Assembly (NCBI GenBank): GCA_034437275.1
Contig: DAOTUD010000037.1
Location: 21,314 to 85,313 of the forward strand
Length of the DNA stretch: 64,000 nucleotides
Direction of reading: 5' to 3'
Source of the DNA: TC-15 sp034437275
GTDB lineage: Bacteria > Chloroflexota > Anaerolineae > Aggregatilineales > Aggregatilineaceae
A program made the position numbers and the translations under genes. The first letter of the stretch is position 1. Each line of letters starts with the position of its first letter. A model generated the notes under the pieces. The model made no database searches. It was not told the origin of the DNA and saw only the letters and a list, made by a program, of their open reading frames with translations. Shown piece after piece: positions 44,501 through 51,032 of the stretch.

Positions 44501-45551
44501 TTTTAGCCAGGCGTTGGGGTTGTTTGAGCAGGCGTTGGAACTGGCCGAGACTATCGACGACCGCGAGTTAGCGAGTGTGATCGTCGGCAATTTGGGCATT
44601 GTCTACGGGATGCAGGGCGAATCCGACCGCGCGCTGTCGTACTTCGACCGGCAGGCGGACCTGAAAAATGACCTGGGCGACCGGCTGGGGGCCAGTGTGG
44701 CAGTCGGCAATATGGGCGTCGAATACGAGAACCAGGGGAACTACACGCGCGCGATGGAGTGCTACATGGTGCAGTTGCAGGCCAGCACCGAGGCCGGCGA
44801 CCAGCGTAACGCCAGCATCGCGGTGGGCAATGTTGGCCTGATCTACAGCCAGCAGGGGGACTACGCCCGCGCGCTGCAATGCTACACCCGGCAGTTGCAG
44901 ATCGCGCTCGAACGCGGCGACCTGCGCATGATCAGCTTCGCGCTGTCCGACATTGCGGATGCCTTCAAGGCGCAGGACCAGCTCAAGGAGGCCGAGACGC
45001 TCTATACACAGGCGATTGCTCTGGGGCGCTCGCTGAACATCCTGTACGACTTGTGTGGCTATCTGCACAAAAAAGCCGATCTGTTGGCGCGCCAGGAGCG
45101 TTATGCCGAGGCGCAGGCCCTCAACGACGAAACGCTGGAGATGGCGGCGCAGGTCGAATGCCAGGATATCGAGTTCCAGGCGGACGTGCTGCGCATCCGG
45201 CTGCGGGTGGCACTCGGCCAGCTTGAACCAGACGCCGCCGTCGATACGCAGGCGGCGCTGCTGGACACCTGGACCGACCCGGTCCAACAGGCCGTGCTGC
45301 ACTATGAACTGTGGCGTATGGGGCAGGCGAACTACCGCGATCCCGCAGCCGAACAGTACGCCGCGCTGTACCATCAAACCCCGAATATCACCTATCGCAC
45401 GCGGTATGAAGACCTCACCGGCCAGGCCCTCGACGACATGCTGGTCTTGCCCGAACTGCCCGACGTGATCACGCGCCAGCAGGTCGCGCTGGATGACTTG
45501 CTGCCGCGCACCCACAAGTTCATGCCGGATGATTTTGTGCCTGATCGGTAG
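41523..45551 (+). CDS. Double adenylate/guanylate cyclase domain, AAA-type ATPase and TPR regulatory protein
   Basis: 1342 residues. Domain 1 (about 30-200) is a class III nucleotide cyclase with ALFADVSGFTAISEA (metal Asp40) and GQFGGDALTVLF. Domain 2 (about 265-430) is a second cyclase-like unit, but its first metal motif reads LFVNFQGFD, so the metal Asp is Asn and it may be inactive; it keeps EYTVMGDAVNLAARM. A predicted ATPase follows (MVGREDERRLIADKL; Walker A AEAGMGKTR near 475; LLLVLEDCHWMD). TPR repeats run from about 850 to 1230 with repeated GNLGIVYGMQGE-type units. Probably a cytoplasmic signal integrator; no helix-turn-helix output domain is visible. Start at 41523 after GGGGAAA. 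Confidence 0.87.
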   Translation: MNPSWLSYVPYNIAHDVLTHPGVNPVGREQHAQTVALFADVSGFTAISEALGQAGRAGTEELTQILNAYFETMIDLIQSYGGIVGQFGGDALTVLFPYAAATRDATARRAIQCALEMQVNMDRYQSIDTRAGNFQLTMKAGLADGSFYATTVGNRAAGLKVIIAGPVLDLCADAEHHAGQGEIVIHDNLLPLAGDIEIAAQRDGFSVVTGLAAQVAPQPLDTIDRELTADERALFAAYLHPIIAQRQTRGQRRFINEHRKVTVLFVNFQGFDYDHDPEVGAKLQAYFLAVLRTVQRYDGYLNKVDMGDKGSKYIVLFGAPVAHEDDEVRALRCALELRTLPNATVTIGANTGFAFCGLVGSPARQEYTVMGDAVNLAARMMQAADPQQILVSKFTHRHAAPGFDWGALPPVKVKGKRDPIQVYAVQHIRGRSIVQTQELDYTLPMVGREDERRLIADKLDQVLQNRGQIIGITAEAGMGKTRLAADVIRMAADRGLSRAGGECESYGTSTSYLVWHHVWRTLFALDPTWSLQQQIAHLEAQVAAVDPDFVRRVPLLGAALNLPIPDNALTRALEAKVRKASLESLLVAYLRYRAQVTPLLLVLEDCHWMDPVSYDLLETVARNIDDVPVLLLMLYRPPELAHMDLARLDQFAHFSELALTEFAPDEAELLIKLKMQHLFGAIYDIPPELIDTVTAKAQGNPFYIDEMINLLHDQDIDPQDTNALQQLELPDSLHSLIISRIDRLVEDQKITLKVASVIGRLFHVGWLQHVYPEAGQADRVQEQLDALRQQDFVLPSGTPDPEFEYLFKHIVTQEVAYESLAVATRANLHEQIAAYIEDTYTDTLDQYLDLLAFHYGHSENYDKQRAYFDKAGQAAQATYANDAAVAYYQQLLPLLPEPEHPDVLLRLGKVWELTGKWDEAAATYRDALRLAEDAYTQALSRNELGRLLFFQGNYAASLDELTEARELFESLDDQQGICKALINMGNVHLYQGNFSQALGLFEQALELAETIDDRELASVIVGNLGIVYGMQGESDRALSYFDRQADLKNDLGDRLGASVAVGNMGVEYENQGNYTRAMECYMVQLQASTEAGDQRNASIAVGNVGLIYSQQGDYARALQCYTRQLQIALERGDLRMISFALSDIADAFKAQDQLKEAETLYTQAIALGRSLNILYDLCGYLHKKADLLARQERYAEAQALNDETLEMAAQVECQDIEFQADVLRIRLRVALGQLEPDAAVDTQAALLDTWTDPVQQAVLHYELWRMGQANYRDPAAEQYAALYHQTPNITYRTRYEDLTGQALDDMLVLPELPDVITRQQVALDDLLPRTHKFMPDDFVPDR

Positions 45552-45614
45552 TTGGTATAAGATAAGCAGCACGTTAGTACATACACAAAATGGTTGGGGG
45601 AAAGGCAGACAAAT

Positions 45615-46853
45615 ATGTTCAAGAAAATTGGTTTCGTTTTGGTGGCGTTGGCAGTGATGGCTGCCGGGCTGGGCACAGGTGGACCGGCACAGGCCGGTCT
45701 GATGCAGGCCCCTGAACGCGAAGACAACTGTGCTGTCACGCCGTTCGATATCGCCGGGCAAGGACGCTATTCGATTGGCGGCGCGTCGGGTGGCTCGGTC
45801 CCGCCGGGGTTCAACCAATCGCAGATCGTCGACACATCCGACCCCGATCTGCACATCGTGCGAAGCATCGGGTCGCAGCCGGCGGCGATCCTGGTTGTTG
45901 ACGATTTCTTCGAGTACAAAGGTGAGATTCCGCACGGCAGGCTGGTCACCGATCAGATGATCGAGATGATCCAGGCCAGCAACGTCTACGGCTTCGAGCC
46001 GAAACAGATCAACGACGAGCCGGTGGTCTGGCTGTGGAGTCCCGGCAAGTCCTACGGTGATCTGTACCTGATCGAGGTGGACACCGAAGACTATGATACC
46101 GACCAGCTACAAGGTCGCGTGGAAAATGCAGTCAATCTGGCAGTCGAGGAATATGGGGCCAGCCGGGTTGTGCTCAACATGAGTTTTGTGTTGATCCCCT
46201 GCATCACGCCGGACTATGATCTGAAGGTGCTCAAGCAGGAGCGCTCCCCTGGCAAGTCGGACCACAAAACCCTGATCGGCGAGGTGGCCAAGACGCGCGA
46301 TCTGCCGGTCGAAATTCAAACCGACCCCCGGAACATTGCCAATTCGTCTTTGCTCCAGAGCACAGAGACCCGTGACGCCGCTAACGTCCTGGTGCAGTAT
46401 GCGCGCCAGGCCGCCGAAGACCCGAGCGGCGTGCTGGACCCGCTGCACGACTACATCCAGAAGCTGGTCAACACACGCGGCTATTGGAACGGCGGCCAGC
46501 GGGTAATCGTGGTGGCGGTTGGGTCGGCGGGCAACTTTGGGCGCGGCATTGACTCGTTTGTGCCGGCGGCGTGGCCGGAAGTCGTCAGTGTCAGCGCGTC
46601 GCTGGCGCATGGCAACGCCTGGAGTGGCAGCAACAAGGGGCAGGTGATGCTGCCTGGCGGTCTGTTCCCGCTGGACGATCTGTACCTGATCGGCACGTCG
46701 TTCTCGGCGCCGGTCATGAGCATGAACATGGCCTTTTACCTGACCAACGATCCGGTGTGCGCCGATCCGCCGCTTGATCTCGACCTGACCAGCTTCAAAG
46801 ACCACGCGATGAAGCAGATCATCGATGAGGCATGCAGCCCGCCCTTCAAATAG
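45615..46853 (+). CDS. Secreted subtilisin-like (S8) serine protease, divergent
   Basis: 412 residues with a signal peptide (MFKKIGFVLVALAVMAAG, cut near PAQA-G). The triad can be traced by eye: Asp96/97 in ILVVDDFF, His107 in IPHGRLVTD, Ser362 in GTSFSAP, and the oxyanion Asn307 in GSAGNFG. The spacing and GTSxSAP motif fit the S8 family, but the Asp and His motifs are unlike classical DTG and HGTHVA, and the Asp-His distance is very short. It may be an active protease of unusual type or a degenerate relative. 63 bases separate it from the cyclase gene. Confidence 0.7.
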   Translation: MFKKIGFVLVALAVMAAGLGTGGPAQAGLMQAPEREDNCAVTPFDIAGQGRYSIGGASGGSVPPGFNQSQIVDTSDPDLHIVRSIGSQPAAILVVDDFFEYKGEIPHGRLVTDQMIEMIQASNVYGFEPKQINDEPVVWLWSPGKSYGDLYLIEVDTEDYDTDQLQGRVENAVNLAVEEYGASRVVLNMSFVLIPCITPDYDLKVLKQERSPGKSDHKTLIGEVAKTRDLPVEIQTDPRNIANSSLLQSTETRDAANVLVQYARQAAEDPSGVLDPLHDYIQKLVNTRGYWNGGQRVIVVAVGSAGNFGRGIDSFVPAAWPEVVSVSASLAHGNAWSGSNKGQVMLPGGLFPLDDLYLIGTSFSAPVMSMNMAFYLTNDPVCADPPLDLDLTSFKDHAMKQIIDEACSPPFK

Positions 46854-46884
46854 GCGCCACGCCTGACAAGCTGTGAATAAACAC

Positions 46885-46911
46885 ATGTGGGGGCCGCGCA
46901 GGCCCCCACAT
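46885..46911. terminator. Bidirectional-type hairpin between protease and sdhD
   Basis: A perfect 11-bp inverted repeat (46885-46895 and 46901-46911, GC-rich, five-base loop) lies between two convergent genes, 31 bases past the protease stop and 29 bases past the sdhD stop. T runs on either side are short. Confidence 0.65.
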
Positions 46912-46940
46912 TTACGTTCAGTCCTCGGGTGATGTGTGTG

Positions 46941-47264
46941 CTACGGAGCCTGAAACGCCATGATCGTCTGGGTGCCGTACAGAAACGCCACCATTCCGAT
47001 CAGGATTGCGACCCAGGCGATCACACGCTCATAACGCGAAAATCGCTCCAGGTCGGTGATGACCATGTAGGCCCCGGTCAGCGCGTGGACGAGCACGACG
47101 CCCAGGAAGGTGATGTCGATGGCTTTCCAGACCGGGTTTTCCAACCGCTCGACCACGTTGTCGAAGTCGATGTGGAACGGCGGATAGTGCAGCACGATCA
47201 TGTGCAGCGTCAAGAAGACCAACAGCGCGATGGCGGTAAACCGTTGCATCTGAAAAATACGCAT
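46941..47264 (-). CDS. sdhD: Succinate dehydrogenase membrane anchor subunit
   Basis: 107 residues with three membrane helices. Candidate haem/quinone His residues lie in LHMIVLHY (helix 1) and VLVHALTGAYMVITD (helix 2), the usual SdhD pattern. It is the last gene of a sdhA-sdhB-sdhC-sdhD order on the minus strand, 13 bases after sdhC. Anchors the catalytic subunits to the membrane and reduces quinone. Confidence 0.85.
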   Translation of the reverse strand: MRIFQMQRFTAIALLVFLTLHMIVLHYPPFHIDFDNVVERLENPVWKAIDITFLGVVLVHALTGAYMVITDLERFSRYERVIAWVAILIGMVAFLYGTQTIMAFQAP

Positions 47265-47277
47265 GGCTTGTTATCCC

Positions 47278-47622
47278 TCACTCCAGCATAAACAGCAGGA
47301 TCGGAATCCCGCCCGCAACCGTCAGGATAGCCGACACCACAAACGCGGCGTAGAACAGGCTTTTGCGATATTCGGTGACGTCGAAGTAGTGCACGATCAG
47401 CAGCCGGATGCCATCGAACGCATGGTAAACCACTGCCGCCAACAGCCCGATTTCCAGCACCTTGAAGACATCCGACTGCACGAAGTCCAGCCGGTTGTTA
47501 AAGGTCTCTTCGCCGCTGTTGGCCGCGCCGATCACCCAGATGTGCAAAAACAGGTAGATCACCAGCGCCACACCGGTGAGCCGGCGCAGGAAAAACGAAA
47601 TAAATCCTGTTGTTTTGTACAT
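47278..47622 (-). CDS. sdhC: Succinate dehydrogenase cytochrome b556 subunit
   Basis: 114 residues, three membrane helices. FFLRRLTGVALVIYLFLHIWVIG is similar to the SdhC N-terminus, with the haem-type His in FLHIW, and YHAFDGIRLLIVHY corresponds to the second His helix. The gene starts 20 bases after the sdhB stop. With SdhD it holds haem b and the quinone site. Confidence 0.9.
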   Translation of the reverse strand: MYKTTGFISFFLRRLTGVALVIYLFLHIWVIGAANSGEETFNNRLDFVQSDVFKVLEIGLLAAVVYHAFDGIRLLIVHYFDVTEYRKSLFYAAFVVSAILTVAGGIPILLFMLE

Positions 47623-47642
47623 ACCTGAAAAAAACTCCTTTT

Positions 47643-48407
47643 TTAGCGGGCCGGTTTGTCGAGCGTTTGCTGGCGCTCGGTGCGGGCCGCCTCGTAAGCC
47701 TGCCGCTTCATCACGAGCTTGCGCAGCGTCTCGATGGCCTGGGTCGGGTTCAGGTCCTTCGGGCAGGCGTCGATGCAGTTAAAGATCGTATGGCAGCGAT
47801 ATACGCCGTCGCCCTGATCCAGCTCGGTGAGCCGGTCTGTTGGGGCGTTGTCGCGCGGGTCCAGGATGCGCATAAACGCCTTCAGCAAGGCGTGCGGGCC
47901 GATGTATTTTTTGTTCATGGCGACCACCTGGCAGGCCGAATAGCATGCCCCGCACATGATGCACCGTTCGGCATTTTCGAGGGCTTTTACCTCCTCGGGC
48001 GACATCCGAAATTCTTTTTCCGGGACGTCATCCGGCGGGATGAGCCAGGGCTTGACGCGCAAATACTGCTCCCAGAAGCTGGTGCGGTCGACCACCAGGT
48101 CCTTGATGATCGGCAGATAGGGCAGCGGGCGGATCGTCACCCGTTTTTTGCGATCCAGGAAGTCCTGCAGCGGGGCGTCACACACCAGCATGTTGGTGCC
48201 GTTGACGTTCATCGCGCAGCTTCCGCAGATCGCATGCCGGCACGACCGCCGGAAGGTGACGCTGCCGTCGTCCTTTTCTTTGATCTCGTGCAGCGCGTCC
48301 AGAATGGTTTTGCCCGGTGCGAGTTCAACCTGGAATTCGTCAAGGTAGGGTTTTTTGTCCACATCCGGGTTAAAGCGTTGGATGCGTACCGTCACTTGCG
48401 TAGCCAT
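47643..48407 (-). CDS. sdhB: Succinate dehydrogenase iron-sulfur subunit
   Basis: 254 residues. The [2Fe-2S] centre is CRHAICGSCAMNVNG with a later Cys in NMLVC; CIMCGACYSAC binds the [4Fe-4S] cluster; CHTIFNCIDACPKDLNP carries the [3Fe-4S] ligands. Start at 48407, with AGGGGG upstream and 10 bases after the sdhA stop. Carries electrons from the flavin to the membrane subunits. Confidence 0.95.
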   Translation of the reverse strand: MATQVTVRIQRFNPDVDKKPYLDEFQVELAPGKTILDALHEIKEKDDGSVTFRRSCRHAICGSCAMNVNGTNMLVCDAPLQDFLDRKKRVTIRPLPYLPIIKDLVVDRTSFWEQYLRVKPWLIPPDDVPEKEFRMSPEEVKALENAERCIMCGACYSACQVVAMNKKYIGPHALLKAFMRILDPRDNAPTDRLTELDQGDGVYRCHTIFNCIDACPKDLNPTQAIETLRKLVMKRQAYEAARTERQQTLDKPAR

Positions 48408-48417
48408 ACATCCCCCT

Positions 48418-50223
48418 CTAATATTTCCGCTCTTGGGGCGGGTAGTTATCCCAGTCGATGGTGACACTTTTGTAGCTCAACTGCGGGGTGCCATCCGCGC
48501 CCTGCTGGGCCATCGTGTGCTTGAGCCATTTGTCGTCGTCGCGCTGGGGATGGTCGGTGCGATAGTGTGCGCCCCGGCTTTCGGTGCGGGCGAGCGCGCT
48601 GGACACGATCACCTCGCTGAACGACAGCAGGTGCTCGGTTTCGAGCGCGCCCAGCACATCGGTGTTGAAGCGTGGGCTGCGGTCCATGATGTGCACATGC
48701 TCGAAGCGGTCCTGGAGCTGCTTGATATCTTGCAGCGCGATGCGCAGTTTCTCGTCGTCGCGGAAGATGCCGCAGTTGGTGGTCATGGTTTCTTTGAGTT
48801 CGCGGGCGATGGCGGCCCAGGATTCGCCTTTGCCGTTGTGCGGATCGCGTTTGAACTGTGCGATGCGCTGCTGGTTGCGGGGCAGGGGATCGTCGGCGAT
48901 AGGCGCGAGCGTCGCACCGCCGGTAACAAACTCGGCGATGGCCCGTCCCGCCCGGCGGCCAAAGATCGACGCCCCAAGCAGGCTGTTAGTGCCCAGGCGA
49001 TTCGCGCCGTGCACACTGATGCTGGCACATTCGCCGGCGGCGTAAAAACCTACCACGTGATCCCCGTCGGCGTTGGCCAGCACTTGCCCGTGCACATCGG
49101 CGGGGATGCCGCCCATGCTGTAGTGCGCGGTGGGTTGGATCGGAACCGGATCGTCGATGATATCAACGCCGGCGAACTTCATCGCAATATCGCGCACCTG
49201 GGGCAGCCGTTCCATGATCTTCTCGCGGCCCAGGTGGCGCATGTCCAGGTAGATGCCCTGACCATCCGCCTCGACACCGCGCCCTTCTTCGATCTCGGTT
49301 TGCTCGGACCGGCTGACCAGATCGCGCGGGGCGAGTTCCATCTTGTCCGGCGCGTATTTTTCCATAAAGCGCTCGTCGTCGCTGTTCAGCAGGTAGCCCC
49401 CCTCACCGCGACAGGCCTCGCTCATCAGGATGCCGTGCCGGTACAGCCCGGTCGGGTGGAACTGCACAAACTCCATGTCCATCAACGGCACCCCGGCCTG
49501 GTAGGCAATTGCTACCCCGTCGCCGGTATTGGCCGTCGCGTTGGACGTAATCCGCCAGGCACGGCCATAGCCGCCCGTGCCGAACATGACAGCTTTGGCG
49601 CGCATGACGTGCAGGTGGCCGGTTTTGATATCGATCGCCACCACGCCCTTACACACCTGGTCTTCGACGATCAGGTCCAGGGCGTACCATTCTTCGTAAA
49701 ACTGCACGCCTTGCTTGAGCGCCTGTTCGTGGATGGTGTGCAGCAGGACGTGCCCGGTCCAGTCGGCGGCATAGTTGGCGCGGGGTGCGCTGTGCCCGCC
49801 AAACCGGCGCTGGGCGATGCGGCCATCCGCGGTCCGGCTGAAGACACAGCCCATGTGCTCGTAGGTGTAGACGATCTCTGGGGCTTCGGTGACCATGATC
49901 TTGATCGCGTCCTGGTCCCCCAGCCAGTCCGATCCCTTGATGGTATCAAACATGTGAAGTTCCCAACTATCGACCAGGTCGTCACCGTCGGGGATCTGTT
50001 CCAGCGGCCCGCGCGGGCCGGTATCGGCCACCGGGCGTACATTGTTCAGCGCGGCGGCGATTCCCCCCTGGGCAGCGCCGCTGTGCGAACGCAGTGGGTG
50101 AACTTTCGATAACACACCGACATTGTCGACGCCTTCCTGGCACGCGGTCATGGCTGCCCATGTCCCGGCCAATCCTGCGCCCACGACAATGACATCGTGT
50201 ACAATCTCTTCTGTTCTTGACAT
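48418..50223 (-). CDS. sdhA: Succinate dehydrogenase/fumarate reductase flavoprotein subunit
   Basis: 601 residues. FAD dinucleotide motif VIVVGAGLAGTWAAM, then the covalent-flavin His in RSHSGAAQGGIAAAL, and the substrate-site segments QPTAHYSMGG and GANRLGTNSLLG. First gene of the sdhABCD operon. Start at 50223 has GAGGG upstream; an ATG at 50238 is also in frame. The 143-base gap upstream is shared with the divergent PspA-like gene. Confidence 0.96.
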   Translation of the reverse strand: MSRTEEIVHDVIVVGAGLAGTWAAMTACQEGVDNVGVLSKVHPLRSHSGAAQGGIAAALNNVRPVADTGPRGPLEQIPDGDDLVDSWELHMFDTIKGSDWLGDQDAIKIMVTEAPEIVYTYEHMGCVFSRTADGRIAQRRFGGHSAPRANYAADWTGHVLLHTIHEQALKQGVQFYEEWYALDLIVEDQVCKGVVAIDIKTGHLHVMRAKAVMFGTGGYGRAWRITSNATANTGDGVAIAYQAGVPLMDMEFVQFHPTGLYRHGILMSEACRGEGGYLLNSDDERFMEKYAPDKMELAPRDLVSRSEQTEIEEGRGVEADGQGIYLDMRHLGREKIMERLPQVRDIAMKFAGVDIIDDPVPIQPTAHYSMGGIPADVHGQVLANADGDHVVGFYAAGECASISVHGANRLGTNSLLGASIFGRRAGRAIAEFVTGGATLAPIADDPLPRNQQRIAQFKRDPHNGKGESWAAIARELKETMTTNCGIFRDDEKLRIALQDIKQLQDRFEHVHIMDRSPRFNTDVLGALETEHLLSFSEVIVSSALARTESRGAHYRTDHPQRDDDKWLKHTMAQQGADGTPQLSYKSVTIDWDNYPPQERKY

Positions 50224-50366
50224 AAATTTTTCCCTCATAAAACTAACATGGTAAATTTCTATTATGGGTTAGGGCTTGTGTCGGAGAACCTCCTTTGATT
50301 CATGATTTCACGATATATTGAATGCTACAACGAAATGGAAACCTTGTCACGTTGAGGGGAAACAGG

Positions 50367-50954
50367 ATGGGCAGCATAATTGATAAACTGAATGCATTGG
50401 TGCGCTCCAACGTCCAAAATGTATTGGAGCGTGGAAAGGGCAGCGGCGGGATGTCGCTGGGCAAAGACATTGACCGCGAAATCACCGTCCTGCGTGAGCA
50501 GATCAACACGGCGCTGGACCACGAAGAGGCGTTGAACAGCCAGATCACCGCCGCACAACAGCAGATCGCCGCGTGGGATGCGCAAGCGGACCGGGCGCTG
50601 CTCCAGGGCGACGAAGCCGCCGCGCGCCGTTTGATCCAGCAGATTCAACACGAACAGCGACAGATCGCGTTCATCGAGGCCGACCTGGACAAGCATCGCC
50701 GCGCGACATCGGAGCTGATCGAACAGGTGAACGAACTGGAGGCCGTCGTCGCTGCCGCCCGCCAGGAGCAGCAGCAACAGGCGAAAGATCAGGCCGAAGA
50801 TGAGACGACGCCATCGCTGTCGGAGCGACTGCGCACTGCGCGCCAATCCATCACGCAGGAGGCTGCGCCGTCCCCATCCGCACCGGGCAGCGAGGTGGAT
50901 GATCAGGCGGTCGATGATGACCTGGCCCAGCGCCGCGCGCGGCTCAGCCAGTGA
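50367..50954 (+). CDS. PspA/IM30-like coiled-coil membrane-stress protein (short form)
   Basis: 195 residues. The N-terminal MGSIIDKLNALVRSNVQNVL resembles the amphipathic membrane-binding helix of PspA/IM30, followed by a long coiled coil (about residues 35-145) rich in Ala, Gln and Glu, and an acidic disordered tail. Shorter than typical PspA (about 220-230). Start at 50367 with GAGGGG upstream; an earlier in-frame ATG at 50322 lacks this. Its role in membrane maintenance is inferred from the fold only. Confidence 0.72.
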   Translation: MGSIIDKLNALVRSNVQNVLERGKGSGGMSLGKDIDREITVLREQINTALDHEEALNSQITAAQQQIAAWDAQADRALLQGDEAAARRLIQQIQHEQRQIAFIEADLDKHRRATSELIEQVNELEAVVAAARQEQQQQAKDQAEDETTPSLSERLRTARQSITQEAAPSPSAPGSEVDDQAVDDDLAQRRARLSQ

Positions 50955-50972
50955 TGCAGCCGGCTAAGGCAC

Positions 50973-51001
50973 TTTACAAATTTCACAAATGCATGGACAA
51001 T
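50973..51001 (+). promoter_or_regulatory. Candidate sigma70-type promoter for the histidine kinase operon
   Basis: TTTACA (50973-50978), a 17-base spacer and GACAAT (50996-51001), matching the consensus at 5/6 and 4/6 positions, about 30 bases upstream of the histidine kinase start. Confidence 0.4.
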
Positions 51002-51032
51002 AAATTAAGATAAGACACGCTATCGGACTGTC

